From NCBI GenBank assembly GCA_902763365.1, contig CACWRT010000006.1:1-49306 (forward strand): a DNA stretch of 49,306 nt, in the 5' to 3' direction. The stretch's first letter is position 1. Each line of letters starts with the position of its first letter. The notes under the pieces are model-generated. The model saw nothing but the letters and a program-made list of their open reading frames with translations. It did not search any database and was not told where the DNA came from. A program made the position numbers and the translations under genes. The DNA is from an uncultured Ruminococcus sp. GTDB lineage: Bacteria; Bacillota; Clostridia; Oscillospirales; Acutalibacteraceae. Below, one piece after another: positions 34,201-40,698 of the stretch.

Positions 34201-34368
34201 GAACTGTGTGACAGTATACCGGACAGGCTTGTATTTTCTGATTATCATGACGAAGATAAAGCGCTTCTCAGAAGCGGAGAAAATCAGAACGGTTCGGACA
34301 TACCAACAGTTCTTAATTCCGTCAGAAATGTTGAGTCTTCCGTTAGTATTTATTTCACTAAGCGATAG
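31249..34368 (+). CDS. drmA: Operon gene 5: DrmA-like (DISARM, YprA-family) SF2 helicase
   Basis: 1039 residues from ATG 31249 (GAGG upstream, one base after the preceding stop). The N-terminus has the DrmA-type opening SLIGPVQ...LSRYSIGVLWG. Walker A is FPTGGGKTEAYLGL (about 412-425), the DEXH box QDELHLISGPLGSL (about 614), motif III ASTATVKNADEQ, and motif VI YIQATSRVGR (about 859-868). A four-Cys zinc site (CPWC...C...C, about 527-560) interrupts the helicase core. DrmA pairs with DrmB in DISARM, and both are present here in order. No methyltransferase or PLD nuclease (DrmC) is encoded nearby, so this is a DISARM-related, not a classical DISARM, locus. Confidence 0.85.
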   Translation: MTTFKKYYDAIDDIASHLKVSLIGPVQENEIIESESPLSRYSIGVLWGQQKSGGGEQSGPENNEELFEDEKQNDDGVINQSVFKPSSMGISFSAVPGDELEVVFSYSVYHRTFDESGTEETRFECTYKREAKQFSSNTTVPGRVCNVRLISDNNYSDVSVMMNVRRINKDGSVLATISVLNNNVDSSKKDESCASALFQCELSLKSKNCFIPIYSQRGHRSAEEEKNEMLYDSVRNYSYGHGCSTIHTEEHGIIKEIKSSFIPFYRMKQMMPGLLDNCGYLYMSYWKNADRKTACVQLDGFIDQYRNWYQELQKNDQIINRYSDSSEITFSNIEKCITRLKNGVQTLGNNDTAWRSFLYMNEAMLLQRIKTKHCSEETVCWYPFQLAYILQIIPDIAEENSPFRDNVDLLWFPTGGGKTEAYLGLSAFSIFYRRLSGKGEDINGVAVLMRYTLRLLTIQQFQRASALICACEYMRKKYHIPGDEISIGLWIGSGMTPNHTKDAEETLQKIREINSVPQYEANPMQITSCPWCGAEIGIGGYFVQDGMMNISCCNNPGCEFSGHLPIYVIDEDIYKIAPTFVLSTVDKFARITWEEKSGSLLGENGCKPPELIIQDELHLISGPLGSLAGIYEMAVEHICRHYGRSPKIIASTATVKNADEQIKTIYDRNMIQFPPNGLSYDDSFFSVQASEEKRSARTYIGICSIGSGTSEMLIKIFGVLTYMKYLYKKQGLDTNVIDQFYTYVGYFNSLKELGSNSIIVSDRILSEVKYLVTYKFGEEAQKAGLSVKDIPPFMKNNELTSRNGSAEIKSILDRLDVRCTSEDCYDYIMASNMLSVGIDIDRLGVMCVYGQPKSNSEYIQATSRVGRSNPGLVITIYNNMRSRDKSFFEQFIYYHKTFYKYVEATSVTSYSPRAIEKALHSAMMAIIRHTISKYNPNEGASRFDRDDNNIQNIKEQIIKRVNDIEPWQAEYAEEWLDYYLDCWKELCDSIPDRLVFSDYHDEDKALLRSGENQNGSDIPTVLNSVRNVESSVSIYFTKR

Positions 34369-34379
34369 GAGGAGTACCG

Positions 34380-36191
34380 ATGCCAAGACCAAATTTCAGA
34401 AAAAAACAAAGTGAAAAAAGCAATGGTATTTCCAAATTCACCAATGAAAAAATATCGGTCGGCGATATCCGCAAGACCCAGATGATAACTACATTCGGAG
34501 TCGGTGCAATGGTCGATTTCAAGGATGATACAGTGATAATCGCTTCAACGGACGATTGGGACTATAATCCGGGTAATTACGAGGAAGTAGAAAAAAGACA
34601 GCTTTATAATGAAAACCTGTCCGTAATTACAGGTGTTGATTATTTCCTTATGCCGAGGACAACGAAAAGCGTCAACAGCTTTTCAAAGAGCAAGGATGTA
34701 CCATCATACATATTTCCCGAAAAGCTTCACTGTTCAAGGTGCGGCAATATCTACGATATCAATGAGCTTGATATCAGGCAAAGACATAAATGCCCTCAGT
34801 GTAAAAATGATCTGACAGCTTCACGATTTGTTGTTGTATGCCGGCGGGGACATTTAGACGATTTTCCTTACGATTGGTGGGTACATAACGGTCAACCCTG
34901 TCAATCGGGCAAACTTGCACCCCGTATCAAAATGATCAATGTCTATAACCGCACTGACATAGACAGCCTGATGCTGGAATGTGCTGAATGTAAGGCGAGA
35001 AGAGGTATGGTTCAGGCTTTTTCAGGAAAAGCTCTTGAATCAAGAAAATGCACCTGTAAATTTCCGCATTTCAAAGACCCTCTTAACAGGGCATCCTATG
35101 GCTGTTCAGAAACAATGATAACCCGTCTGCGTACAGCATCGGGAGTATATTTTCCTGTCACAAGAGCTGCGCTTCTGATACCGCCTTGGAGCAGAGAAGC
35201 GGTCGTTTTTATGAAGAAGAGCTATGATATGCTTATCAATATGGATGAAACCAGGATACCTTCGTCTGTCAGAGATTCCATGCATAATGACGAGCTTTCA
35301 GATGAAGAAATTATGCGGTCGTGGAACGCTGTAAAAAGAACTCTGACAGAAAGATCAAATAGGACAGAAGTATCTGTCTGTGAGGACGAATATGCCGTTT
35401 TATCTAATGAAGAAAACAGCGATTCAGGAAGCTTCTCGTCTTATTCCTCTGATGTGCCCGACAAATACAGAGAAAATATTGATCAGATCGCTATAGTAGA
35501 CAGATTGACTGTAACGCAGGCACTGATCGGTTTTACACGCATAACAAGAGATGATGATAATATTGTGCCGCTTTCGCAGTACCCGAAGAAATGGCTCCCG
35601 GCTGTTGAACTTACCGGAGAAGGTATCTTTATCAGGTTCAATAATGAAAAGATCAAAGCTTGGGCAAAGGTTAACAGGTCAAGATACAGAAGAATGAGAA
35701 AAGCTTTGCAGGAAAGTAATTTCCGGTTCGATGGTTTTTCAGAGACATATGTTCTGCTTCATACTTTCGCACATCTTTTTATCAGAGAGATATCAAATGT
35801 TTGCGGTTACAGTGCCGCTTCGATAAGAGAAAAAATATATTCTGAAACAGATGCCCGGACTGATGAGATCAAAATGTGCGGTGTGCTGATATATGTTTCC
35901 TCATCCGACAGCGATTGCAGTCTCGGGGGACTTATCAGCATAGCACACAACAGCGATGTATTTGAAAAGATAATGGACAGTATGCTTGAACGAGCTTCAT
36001 GGTGCAGCGGTGATCCACTTTGCATATCCTCGACAAGACAAGGATATAAAAACCTGAATTATTCCGCTTGCCATGACTGCACACTTTTGCCGGAAACATC
36101 CTGTGAGAGATTCAACTGTTTTCTTGACAGGGCATCTGTCGTGGGTACACCGGAGAATCCGGAGCTTGGATTTTTTAACAAATTATTATAG
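34380..36191 (+). CDS. drmB: Operon gene 6: DrmB-like DUF1998 protein
   Basis: 603 residues from ATG 34380, preceded by GGAGGA. The N-terminus has the DrmB signature TTFGVGAMVDF (about 38-48), followed by a zinc site CSRC...CPQC (about 119-143) and further Cys pairs (CAEC near 200). The C-terminal DUF1998 region (about 460-600) contains HTFAHLFIRE and a cysteine-rich end (CHDCTLLPETSCERFNCFLD). DrmB works with the DrmA helicase; in DISARM the pair forms a complex that binds DNA with a free 5' end. It is 11 bases downstream of drmA. Confidence 0.85.
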   Translation: MPRPNFRKKQSEKSNGISKFTNEKISVGDIRKTQMITTFGVGAMVDFKDDTVIIASTDDWDYNPGNYEEVEKRQLYNENLSVITGVDYFLMPRTTKSVNSFSKSKDVPSYIFPEKLHCSRCGNIYDINELDIRQRHKCPQCKNDLTASRFVVVCRRGHLDDFPYDWWVHNGQPCQSGKLAPRIKMINVYNRTDIDSLMLECAECKARRGMVQAFSGKALESRKCTCKFPHFKDPLNRASYGCSETMITRLRTASGVYFPVTRAALLIPPWSREAVVFMKKSYDMLINMDETRIPSSVRDSMHNDELSDEEIMRSWNAVKRTLTERSNRTEVSVCEDEYAVLSNEENSDSGSFSSYSSDVPDKYRENIDQIAIVDRLTVTQALIGFTRITRDDDNIVPLSQYPKKWLPAVELTGEGIFIRFNNEKIKAWAKVNRSRYRRMRKALQESNFRFDGFSETYVLLHTFAHLFIREISNVCGYSAASIREKIYSETDARTDEIKMCGVLIYVSSSDSDCSLGGLISIAHNSDVFEKIMDSMLERASWCSGDPLCISSTRQGYKNLNYSACHDCTLLPETSCERFNCFLDRASVVGTPENPELGFFNKLL

Positions 36192-36203
36192 AGGTAACAG
36201 ATC

Positions 36204-36818
36204 ATGAGTCAAACAAAAGATAAATTAGAAACAAGTTTTTCCGAGATCGAAAATATACTTGCACAGATCATTAAGACAGAATCCGACAGAATGTCTGCAG
36301 CCATTGATATTGATGATGAAGACAAATTTCTGAAGATCAGCAGAGAATTCAGAAACAATAGGAAAAAGCTGAAAAGATGGAACGAACGTGTCCGCGAGTT
36401 AAAATCAGAAATAATTAATGACGATATAATGTCCAAATACGTAGATGATAATGTAGGATCAGATACTTTAGAGAAGGATGAAGATCCTGAAATATTATCG
36501 CAGGCAGAATCTGTAAATTCCCAGTGGAGCATAAAGGTAAGGGATTGCATGAGGGCGCTTGAGCAAAGTAATTATGCATTCCATGCTTATACCATACGTG
36601 CGCTAAGCTCGCCGGAACGAAGTAAAGATTATTTTGGTATAAACAATGCATTTTTCAATAGAGAATACATTGCCAAAAAATACTGGAAGGAATCGTTTTC
36701 TTTTAACGATGAAATCTTGTATCTGACCTCTGATTGGGATGAACAATGTTATCTCAGCTTCAAGCAATGGTTTCTGAATAATTGCCCTCCGAATCTCACT
36801 AAGTTGGTAAAAGGGTAA
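36204..36818 (+). CDS. Operon gene 7: small protein sharing a module with operon gene 1
   Basis: 204 residues, last gene of the operon, 12 bases after drmB, with GAGG upstream. A helical N-terminus contains IDIDDEDKFLKISREFRNNR (about 31-50), which matches the IDDEDEFDQIQQDVRDLRKK stretch of operon gene 1. The C-terminal half (about 110-200; KDYFGINN, ILYLTSDWDEQCYLSF) resembles the middle module of gene 1 (QYFGFTDE, DFYLEGILATD). I recognise no named family. Sharing modules between the first and last genes suggests that both dock on the same partner or ligand. I see no clear intrinsic terminator after it; 36819-36969 is AT-rich without a recognised gene. Confidence 0.65.
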   Translation: MSQTKDKLETSFSEIENILAQIIKTESDRMSAAIDIDDEDKFLKISREFRNNRKKLKRWNERVRELKSEIINDDIMSKYVDDNVGSDTLEKDEDPEILSQAESVNSQWSIKVRDCMRALEQSNYAFHAYTIRALSSPERSKDYFGINNAFFNREYIAKKYWKESFSFNDEILYLTSDWDEQCYLSFKQWFLNNCPPNLTKLVKG

Positions 36819-36969
36819 CAATATGCTTACTAAGAAATGGTAAAAATCAGGAGATAAGGGTATATTCGGAGATTTCGCGTGATATTAAGCTTGCTGCTAG
36901 CGTTATATAAACCTGCGTATTATTGATAATTTGATCATAAAAAGAAAATTTATCAGACAACCTGACAAT

Positions 36970-37046
36970 TTATAAGACTTTTATTAGACTGATAATACAT
37001 TTTATAAGAATATCGTGTTGACAAATTCTAATAAAATGCTTATAAT
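36970..37046 (+). promoter_or_regulatory. Promoter with 19-bp inverted-repeat operator, copy A
   Basis: TTGACA (37018-37023), 17-base spacer, TATAAT (37041-37046). A 19-base arm (36970-36988) matches the reverse complement of 37027-37045 in 17 of 19 positions; the right arm fills the promoter spacer and most of the -10 box, so a bound dimer would block transcription. The same arrangement is kept at 40602-40678. Confidence 0.75.
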
Positions 37047-37066
37047 TTTAATCAGGAGGCGATACT

Positions 37067-38500
37067 ATGCTTGAAAGCGAGCTTGTGGCATTGATAAGAA
37101 ACATACAATCTGTCAAGAGTGAAAGCAATAAAATAGAAGTCAAAGCTGCCGGCAAGGGCTGCCCTAAGGTGAGAGATACCCTTTCCTCATTTTCAAATCA
37201 GTCCGGCGGTGGAGTAATAATATTCGGCATAGACGAAAACGAAAACTACAATGTTTGCGGCGTTTATGATGCAGCCGACCTGATGAAGAAGGTCGAGGCA
37301 CAATGCCTTGAAATGACACCGGTGATAAGACCGTTGTTTTCTGTTGCCGAGATTGATAATAAAACAGTGATATCTGCGGAGATAAAGGAGATTGAAAACA
37401 CAGAAAAGCCCTGCTTTTACAGTGGGGTGGGTCGCTTGAAAGGCTCATATATACGCTGCGGAGATGCTGACAGGCTGATGACGGAATACGAGGTCTACAG
37501 CTTTGAAGCCTTCAAGAAAAAGATACAGGACGAGCTGCGTACTTCCGAAAGAGCGGTTATGAAGGATATGCAGACAAATGCATTTGAACTGTATATGAAT
37601 CTGCTAAGAACGAAAAAGCCAAACCTTGCAGAGCTGCCGACAGAAGACCTGTGCCGTTTACAGAGCTTCACGGAAGACGGTAAGCCGACACTTGCAGGGC
37701 TTATGTTGTTTTCGATCTATCCGCAGGCATTCTTTCCGCAGCTTTGTATTACGGCGGTATCTGTTCCCGGTACGGAAATAAGCAGTACAGGTCCTGTTGG
37801 AGAAAGATTCATAGATAACAAAAGAATAGACGGCAATCTCGTTCAGATGCTGAACGATGCCCTTCATTTTGTGCGGAACAATATGAAAAACGCCACTATC
37901 ATTGACCCCGATACGGGCAAAAGAGCTGACAGGACAGACTACCCCGTAATTGCAATCAGAGAGCTTATCCTGAACGCACTTATCCACAGAGACTACAGTA
38001 TACACACCGATTCTGCGCCTATCACTATCAGGATGTTTACCGACCGCTTTGAAATAGAAAATCCCGGCGGTCTTTACGGCAGAATGACCATTGACAGACT
38101 TGGCAAATTTGCCGCAGATACCCGTAATCCCGCCATTGCAAATGCTATGGAAATACTCGGAGAAACCGAGAACCGTTACAGCGGTATTCCTACTATCGTC
38201 AGCGCTATGGAGGAATACGGTCTGCCCGAGCCGGTATTTGAAAGCGACAGAGGTATTTTCAAGGTTACGCTGTATAACCGCAGTTTCAGCAGTTCTGTTT
38301 CCGACCCTGTTTCAGAAGAAATTCTCAGCTTCTGCCGCACTCCGAAAAGCCGTGCGGAATTGGAGGAGCTGTTCAAGGGCAGGCTGACCATTGCTTATGT
38401 GATGGAAAGATATGTAAAGCCTATGATCGAAAGCAAACAACTTGCTTTGACTATTCCCGATAAACCGAAGAGCAAAAATCAGAGATATTACACTGTATAA
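37067..38500 (+). CDS. AlbA_2 (Schlafen-type) / HATPase_c_4 protein, paralogue 2
   Basis: 477 residues, ATG 37067 after AGGAGG. The domains are as in the 2911 gene: AlbA_2 (LSSFSNQSGGGVIIFGIDE, about 37-55; RLKGSYIRCGDADR) and HATPase_c_4 (ELILNALIHRDYSIH near 300; NPGGLYGRMT). I count about 13 residue differences from the 40699 protein (roughly 97% identity), and the leader, promoter, operator and terminator hairpin are duplicated too, so a unit of about 1.6 kb was copied as a whole. Many silent base differences show that the copying is not very recent. Its promoter overlaps a long inverted repeat, suggesting autoregulation by this DNA-binding protein. Confidence 0.85.
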   Translation: MLESELVALIRNIQSVKSESNKIEVKAAGKGCPKVRDTLSSFSNQSGGGVIIFGIDENENYNVCGVYDAADLMKKVEAQCLEMTPVIRPLFSVAEIDNKTVISAEIKEIENTEKPCFYSGVGRLKGSYIRCGDADRLMTEYEVYSFEAFKKKIQDELRTSERAVMKDMQTNAFELYMNLLRTKKPNLAELPTEDLCRLQSFTEDGKPTLAGLMLFSIYPQAFFPQLCITAVSVPGTEISSTGPVGERFIDNKRIDGNLVQMLNDALHFVRNNMKNATIIDPDTGKRADRTDYPVIAIRELILNALIHRDYSIHTDSAPITIRMFTDRFEIENPGGLYGRMTIDRLGKFAADTRNPAIANAMEILGETENRYSGIPTIVSAMEEYGLPEPVFESDRGIFKVTLYNRSFSSSVSDPVSEEILSFCRTPKSRAELEELFKGRLTIAYVMERYVKPMIESKQLALTIPDKPKSKNQRYYTV

Positions 38501-38507
38501 AACGCAG

Positions 38508-38537
38508 CAGCCGCCCGGACTCTCACCCGGGCGGCTG
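38508..38537. terminator. Terminator hairpin, copy 2
   Basis: A perfect 11-bp GC-rich stem (38508-38518 with 38527-38537) and 8-base loop between convergent genes ending at 38500 (+) and 38542 (-). No strong T-run follows on either strand. Confidence 0.6.
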
Positions 38538-38541
38538 TTCC

Positions 38542-38721
38542 TCATGCCCCAATATGTAATCTTTCCGCAATATCCTTGATCGCCATAATAAAGCTGTGTT
38601 CTTGTGTCAATGTTATCTGCGAGGGGTCGCCCTCACGTATTTTCAGTGTACGTCTTATTTCCTTAGGTATAACGACTCTGCCGAGATCGTCTATACGTCT
38701 TACGATTCCTGTTGCACGCAT
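38542..38721 (-). CDS. Short AbrB/SpoVT-like DNA-binding protein
   Basis: 59 residues, ATG 38721 preceded by AAAGGAG. It begins MRATGIVRRIDDLGRVVIPK, the standard swapped-hairpin AbrB domain opening, and continues EIRRTLKIREGDP. After that point the usual family continuation is replaced by a short different tail (QITLTQEHSF ... RLHIGA). SpoVT-type proteins have about 180 residues and a GAF-like C-terminus, so this one is a stand-alone or truncated DNA-binding domain. AbrB-like proteins are transition-state or autoregulatory factors. It could control the divergent lipoprotein gene at 38941 through the TTTTATCAC repeats between them; this is inference. Confidence 0.8.
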   Translation of the reverse strand: MRATGIVRRIDDLGRVVIPKEIRRTLKIREGDPSQITLTQEHSFIMAIKDIAERLHIGA

Positions 38722-38827
38722 GGTTTATTTCTCCTTTGTTGCAAATTTATTCAAGGTTAGTATTTGTTTTTTGAGGAGAAATATACCGAAAATTTGCAAT
38801 GGTTATAATAGTCTATTTTATAGTATG

Positions 38828-38913
38828 GTGATAAAACGACTTATTTTTATCACAGCATTTTATCACAGCATTGGTATTAAATATTGACAAAGATTATTAT
38901 ACTATGATAAAAT
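38828..38913 (+). promoter_or_regulatory. TTTTATCAC operator cluster and lipoprotein promoter
   Basis: GTGATAAAA (38828-38836) and TTTTATCAC (38845-38853) form an inverted repeat, with a third TTTTATCAC at 38858-38866. The promoter follows: TTGACA (38884-38889), 18-base spacer, TAAAAT (38908-38913). A further TGATAAAA half site overlaps the -10 box. Confidence 0.6.
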
Positions 38914-38940
38914 ATAAAAAAATAATTGGAAGGTATTATT

Positions 38941-39546
38941 ATGAAAAAATTATTATCATTCCTTTTTGCTTTTTCATTTGGTATTTGTATGTGTTCTTGC
39001 TCAACTCTGAAAGAGAATTCCAATGATTTATCAGGAGCCAACTCTGTTCTTAGTTCTATAGAAAGCAAAAGCGAAGAATCAAGTTTAAATACAAGTGAAA
39101 AAAATGAATCTTCAACCGAACTGTCTATTGAAAGATCAAAAGGAAAAACAGCTGAAGAAAGCAGCGTATTAAGTGAACAGTCTGTTGAAACAATAAAAGA
39201 AAATTCAAATGAAAGCAGTAGTGAAGAATCCTACAGATATAAACCATCGAGCAATATTTCCTCAGGTAAAATAAATGCACTTGAGAAAGCAAAGAGTTAT
39301 TTGAGATATTCGTCATTTTCATATAAAGGGCTTATCGAACAGCTTGAATTTGAAGGCTTCTCAACAGAAGAAGCAACATATGGAGCCGATAACTGCGGAG
39401 CAGACTGGAATGAGCAGGCAGCAAAGAAAGCAAAAAGCTATCTGAATTTTTCCTCATTCTCACGATCTGAATTGATAGATCAGCTTGAGTTTGAAGGATT
39501 TACTGCGGAGCAAGCTGCTTATGGTGCTTCACAAAATGGCTATTGA
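38941..39546 (+). CDS. Ltp-type surface lipoprotein (superinfection-exclusion-like)
   Basis: 201 residues from ATG 38941 (GGAAGG upstream). It has a lipoprotein signal peptide ending MCSC near residue 20, a Ser/Glu-rich, low-complexity spacer (about 25-110), then two copies of the Ltp domain of about 45 residues (AKSYLRYSSFSYKGLIEQLE and AKSYLNFSSFSRSELIDQLE, each followed by FEGF-T/S-x-E-x-A-x-YGA). The Ltp family includes the prophage lipoprotein Ltp of phage TP-J34, which blocks phage DNA injection, though many bacterial members are untested. The mature protein would sit on the outer face of the membrane. Its place between two copies of the AlbA_2 unit and beside defence-gene remnants supports a phage-related role. 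Confidence 0.8.
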   Translation: MKKLLSFLFAFSFGICMCSCSTLKENSNDLSGANSVLSSIESKSEESSLNTSEKNESSTELSIERSKGKTAEESSVLSEQSVETIKENSNESSSEESYRYKPSSNISSGKINALEKAKSYLRYSSFSYKGLIEQLEFEGFSTEEATYGADNCGADWNEQAAKKAKSYLNFSSFSRSELIDQLEFEGFTAEQAAYGASQNGY

Positions 39547-39608
39547 TCATCGTTTTTGAACTAAATTATCACATAAAAAACGGTAAAGCTCTACAGGATG
39601 TTCTTATA

Positions 39609-39767
39609 TCATAGAAAACAAACCAATAGAAGTTTTTCGGCCGCATCTTCTGCAAACCAATGCAGAGAGTGCGGCTGTATCTGTGTTAAAATGTTTTTGC
39701 CGTTAACGAGCGGCAGTATGTCGGTCGGCTTTCCGTGATATATCATTAATGCTTGTTTTTCCGTGAT
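39609..39767 (-). pseudogene. Decayed N-terminal gene fragment
   Basis: On the minus strand an AGGAGG site (39779-39774) is followed at the right spacing by ATC instead of ATG, then by about 52 open codons beginning TEKQALMIYHGKPTDILPLV. It reads as the start of a corrinoid/uroporphyrinogen-decarboxylase-like protein whose start codon has mutated and whose body is lost. The family guess is weak. The rest of 39547-40041 has no recognised gene. Confidence 0.35.
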
Positions 39768-39993
39768 CTTCACCTCCTGATTCCTTGTTGTGTCCTCTAC
39801 TATTATTATGATTGATATTTTTTAAATCGAAGTCAGTTTAGAGGGATAAATAACACCCCCTCACCAATCCCTCAAAAACGCAAAAAAGTTAACAGTCGGG
39901 GGATGCATAAACACAAAAGGCTGTGTCGGAGGTGTAACAAACGGAATAATCAGCAACTTTCCGAAAATAACGGATAGTTCAGACAAGCAAGAG

Positions 39994-40022
39994 GGGCTGT
40001 CGCACTAAGAAAGCGGCAGCCC
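39994..40022. terminator. Hairpin at the border of the DUF499 remnant
   Basis: A 10-bp stem (39994-40003 with 40013-40022, one G-U pair) and 9-base loop, followed by an A/T-rich stretch. It is either a terminator or an insertion-sequence end; the remnant gene begins about 20 bases later. Confidence 0.45.
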
Positions 40023-40041
40023 TGAAATTTTAAAAAAATAA

Positions 40042-40479
40042 CAGCCGGACTATGAAAAATCCGACCGTTGGTGTAAAATAGAAGTACCCTGTGCTTTGAA
40101 ACAGATCTATCAGGATCGTCAGGCAGAAGACAAAAAGCCTCCTGTCCCGCCCGGAGGCGGCACGGATACTACACCCATTCCCAGTGGATGTGGATATACT
40201 CCGGAACCTGCACCGGGTCCGGAACCACAGCCGCCACAGGTACAAAAAGATACCCGTTTCTTTATGAGTGTAACTCTTGACAACACAAGAATAATACGGG
40301 ATATGCAGAAATACCTTGAGGAAGTCATTACACATCTGTCTGCAAGTGAAGGCTGCGAAGTCAAGCTGACTTTGGAAGTGGATGCACATTCTACTGACGG
40401 ATTTTCACAAGGAACTGTGCGCACTGTCTCGGAAAACTGCCGTACTCTTAGGGTGCAGGATTTCGGCTTCGAAAACTAA
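40042..40479 (+). pseudogene. C-terminal remnant of a DUF499-type anti-phage ATPase
   Basis: An open frame of about 145 codons without a proper start or ribosome site (first usable start is TTG 40096). After a Pro/Gly-rich linker, it carries RFFMSVTLDNTRIIRDMQKY ... TLEVDAHSTDGF ... VRTVSENCRTL, the pattern of the extreme C-terminus of DUF499 ATPases (about 1000 residues; anti-phage associated). Everything before the last 130 residues is missing. This is a defence gene whose body was deleted or replaced; the left border coincides with the hairpin at 39994-40022. The family call is from memory of the end motif. Confidence 0.6.
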
Positions 40480-40601
40480 ATTGAAAATGGTATACCCGGT
40501 TTTTCATAATTGAAATGATCCGGGGATATTTCATCGTTCTAAACCTGCGTATTATGGATTATTCAATCATAAAAAGAAAATTTATCAGAAAATTTAACGA
40601 T

Positions 40602-40678
40602 TTATAAGACTTTTATTAGACTCATGATATATTTTATAAGAATATTTCATTGACAAATTCTAATAAAATGCTTATAAT
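40602..40678 (+). promoter_or_regulatory. Promoter with 19-bp inverted-repeat operator, copy B
   Basis: TTGACA (40650-40655), 17-base spacer, TATAAT (40673-40678), with arms 40602-40620 and 40659-40677. Arms and core promoter are kept as in copy A, whereas the sequence between them has diverged, which points to selection on the arms. Confidence 0.75.
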
Positions 40679-40698
40679 TTTAATCAGGAGGCGATATT

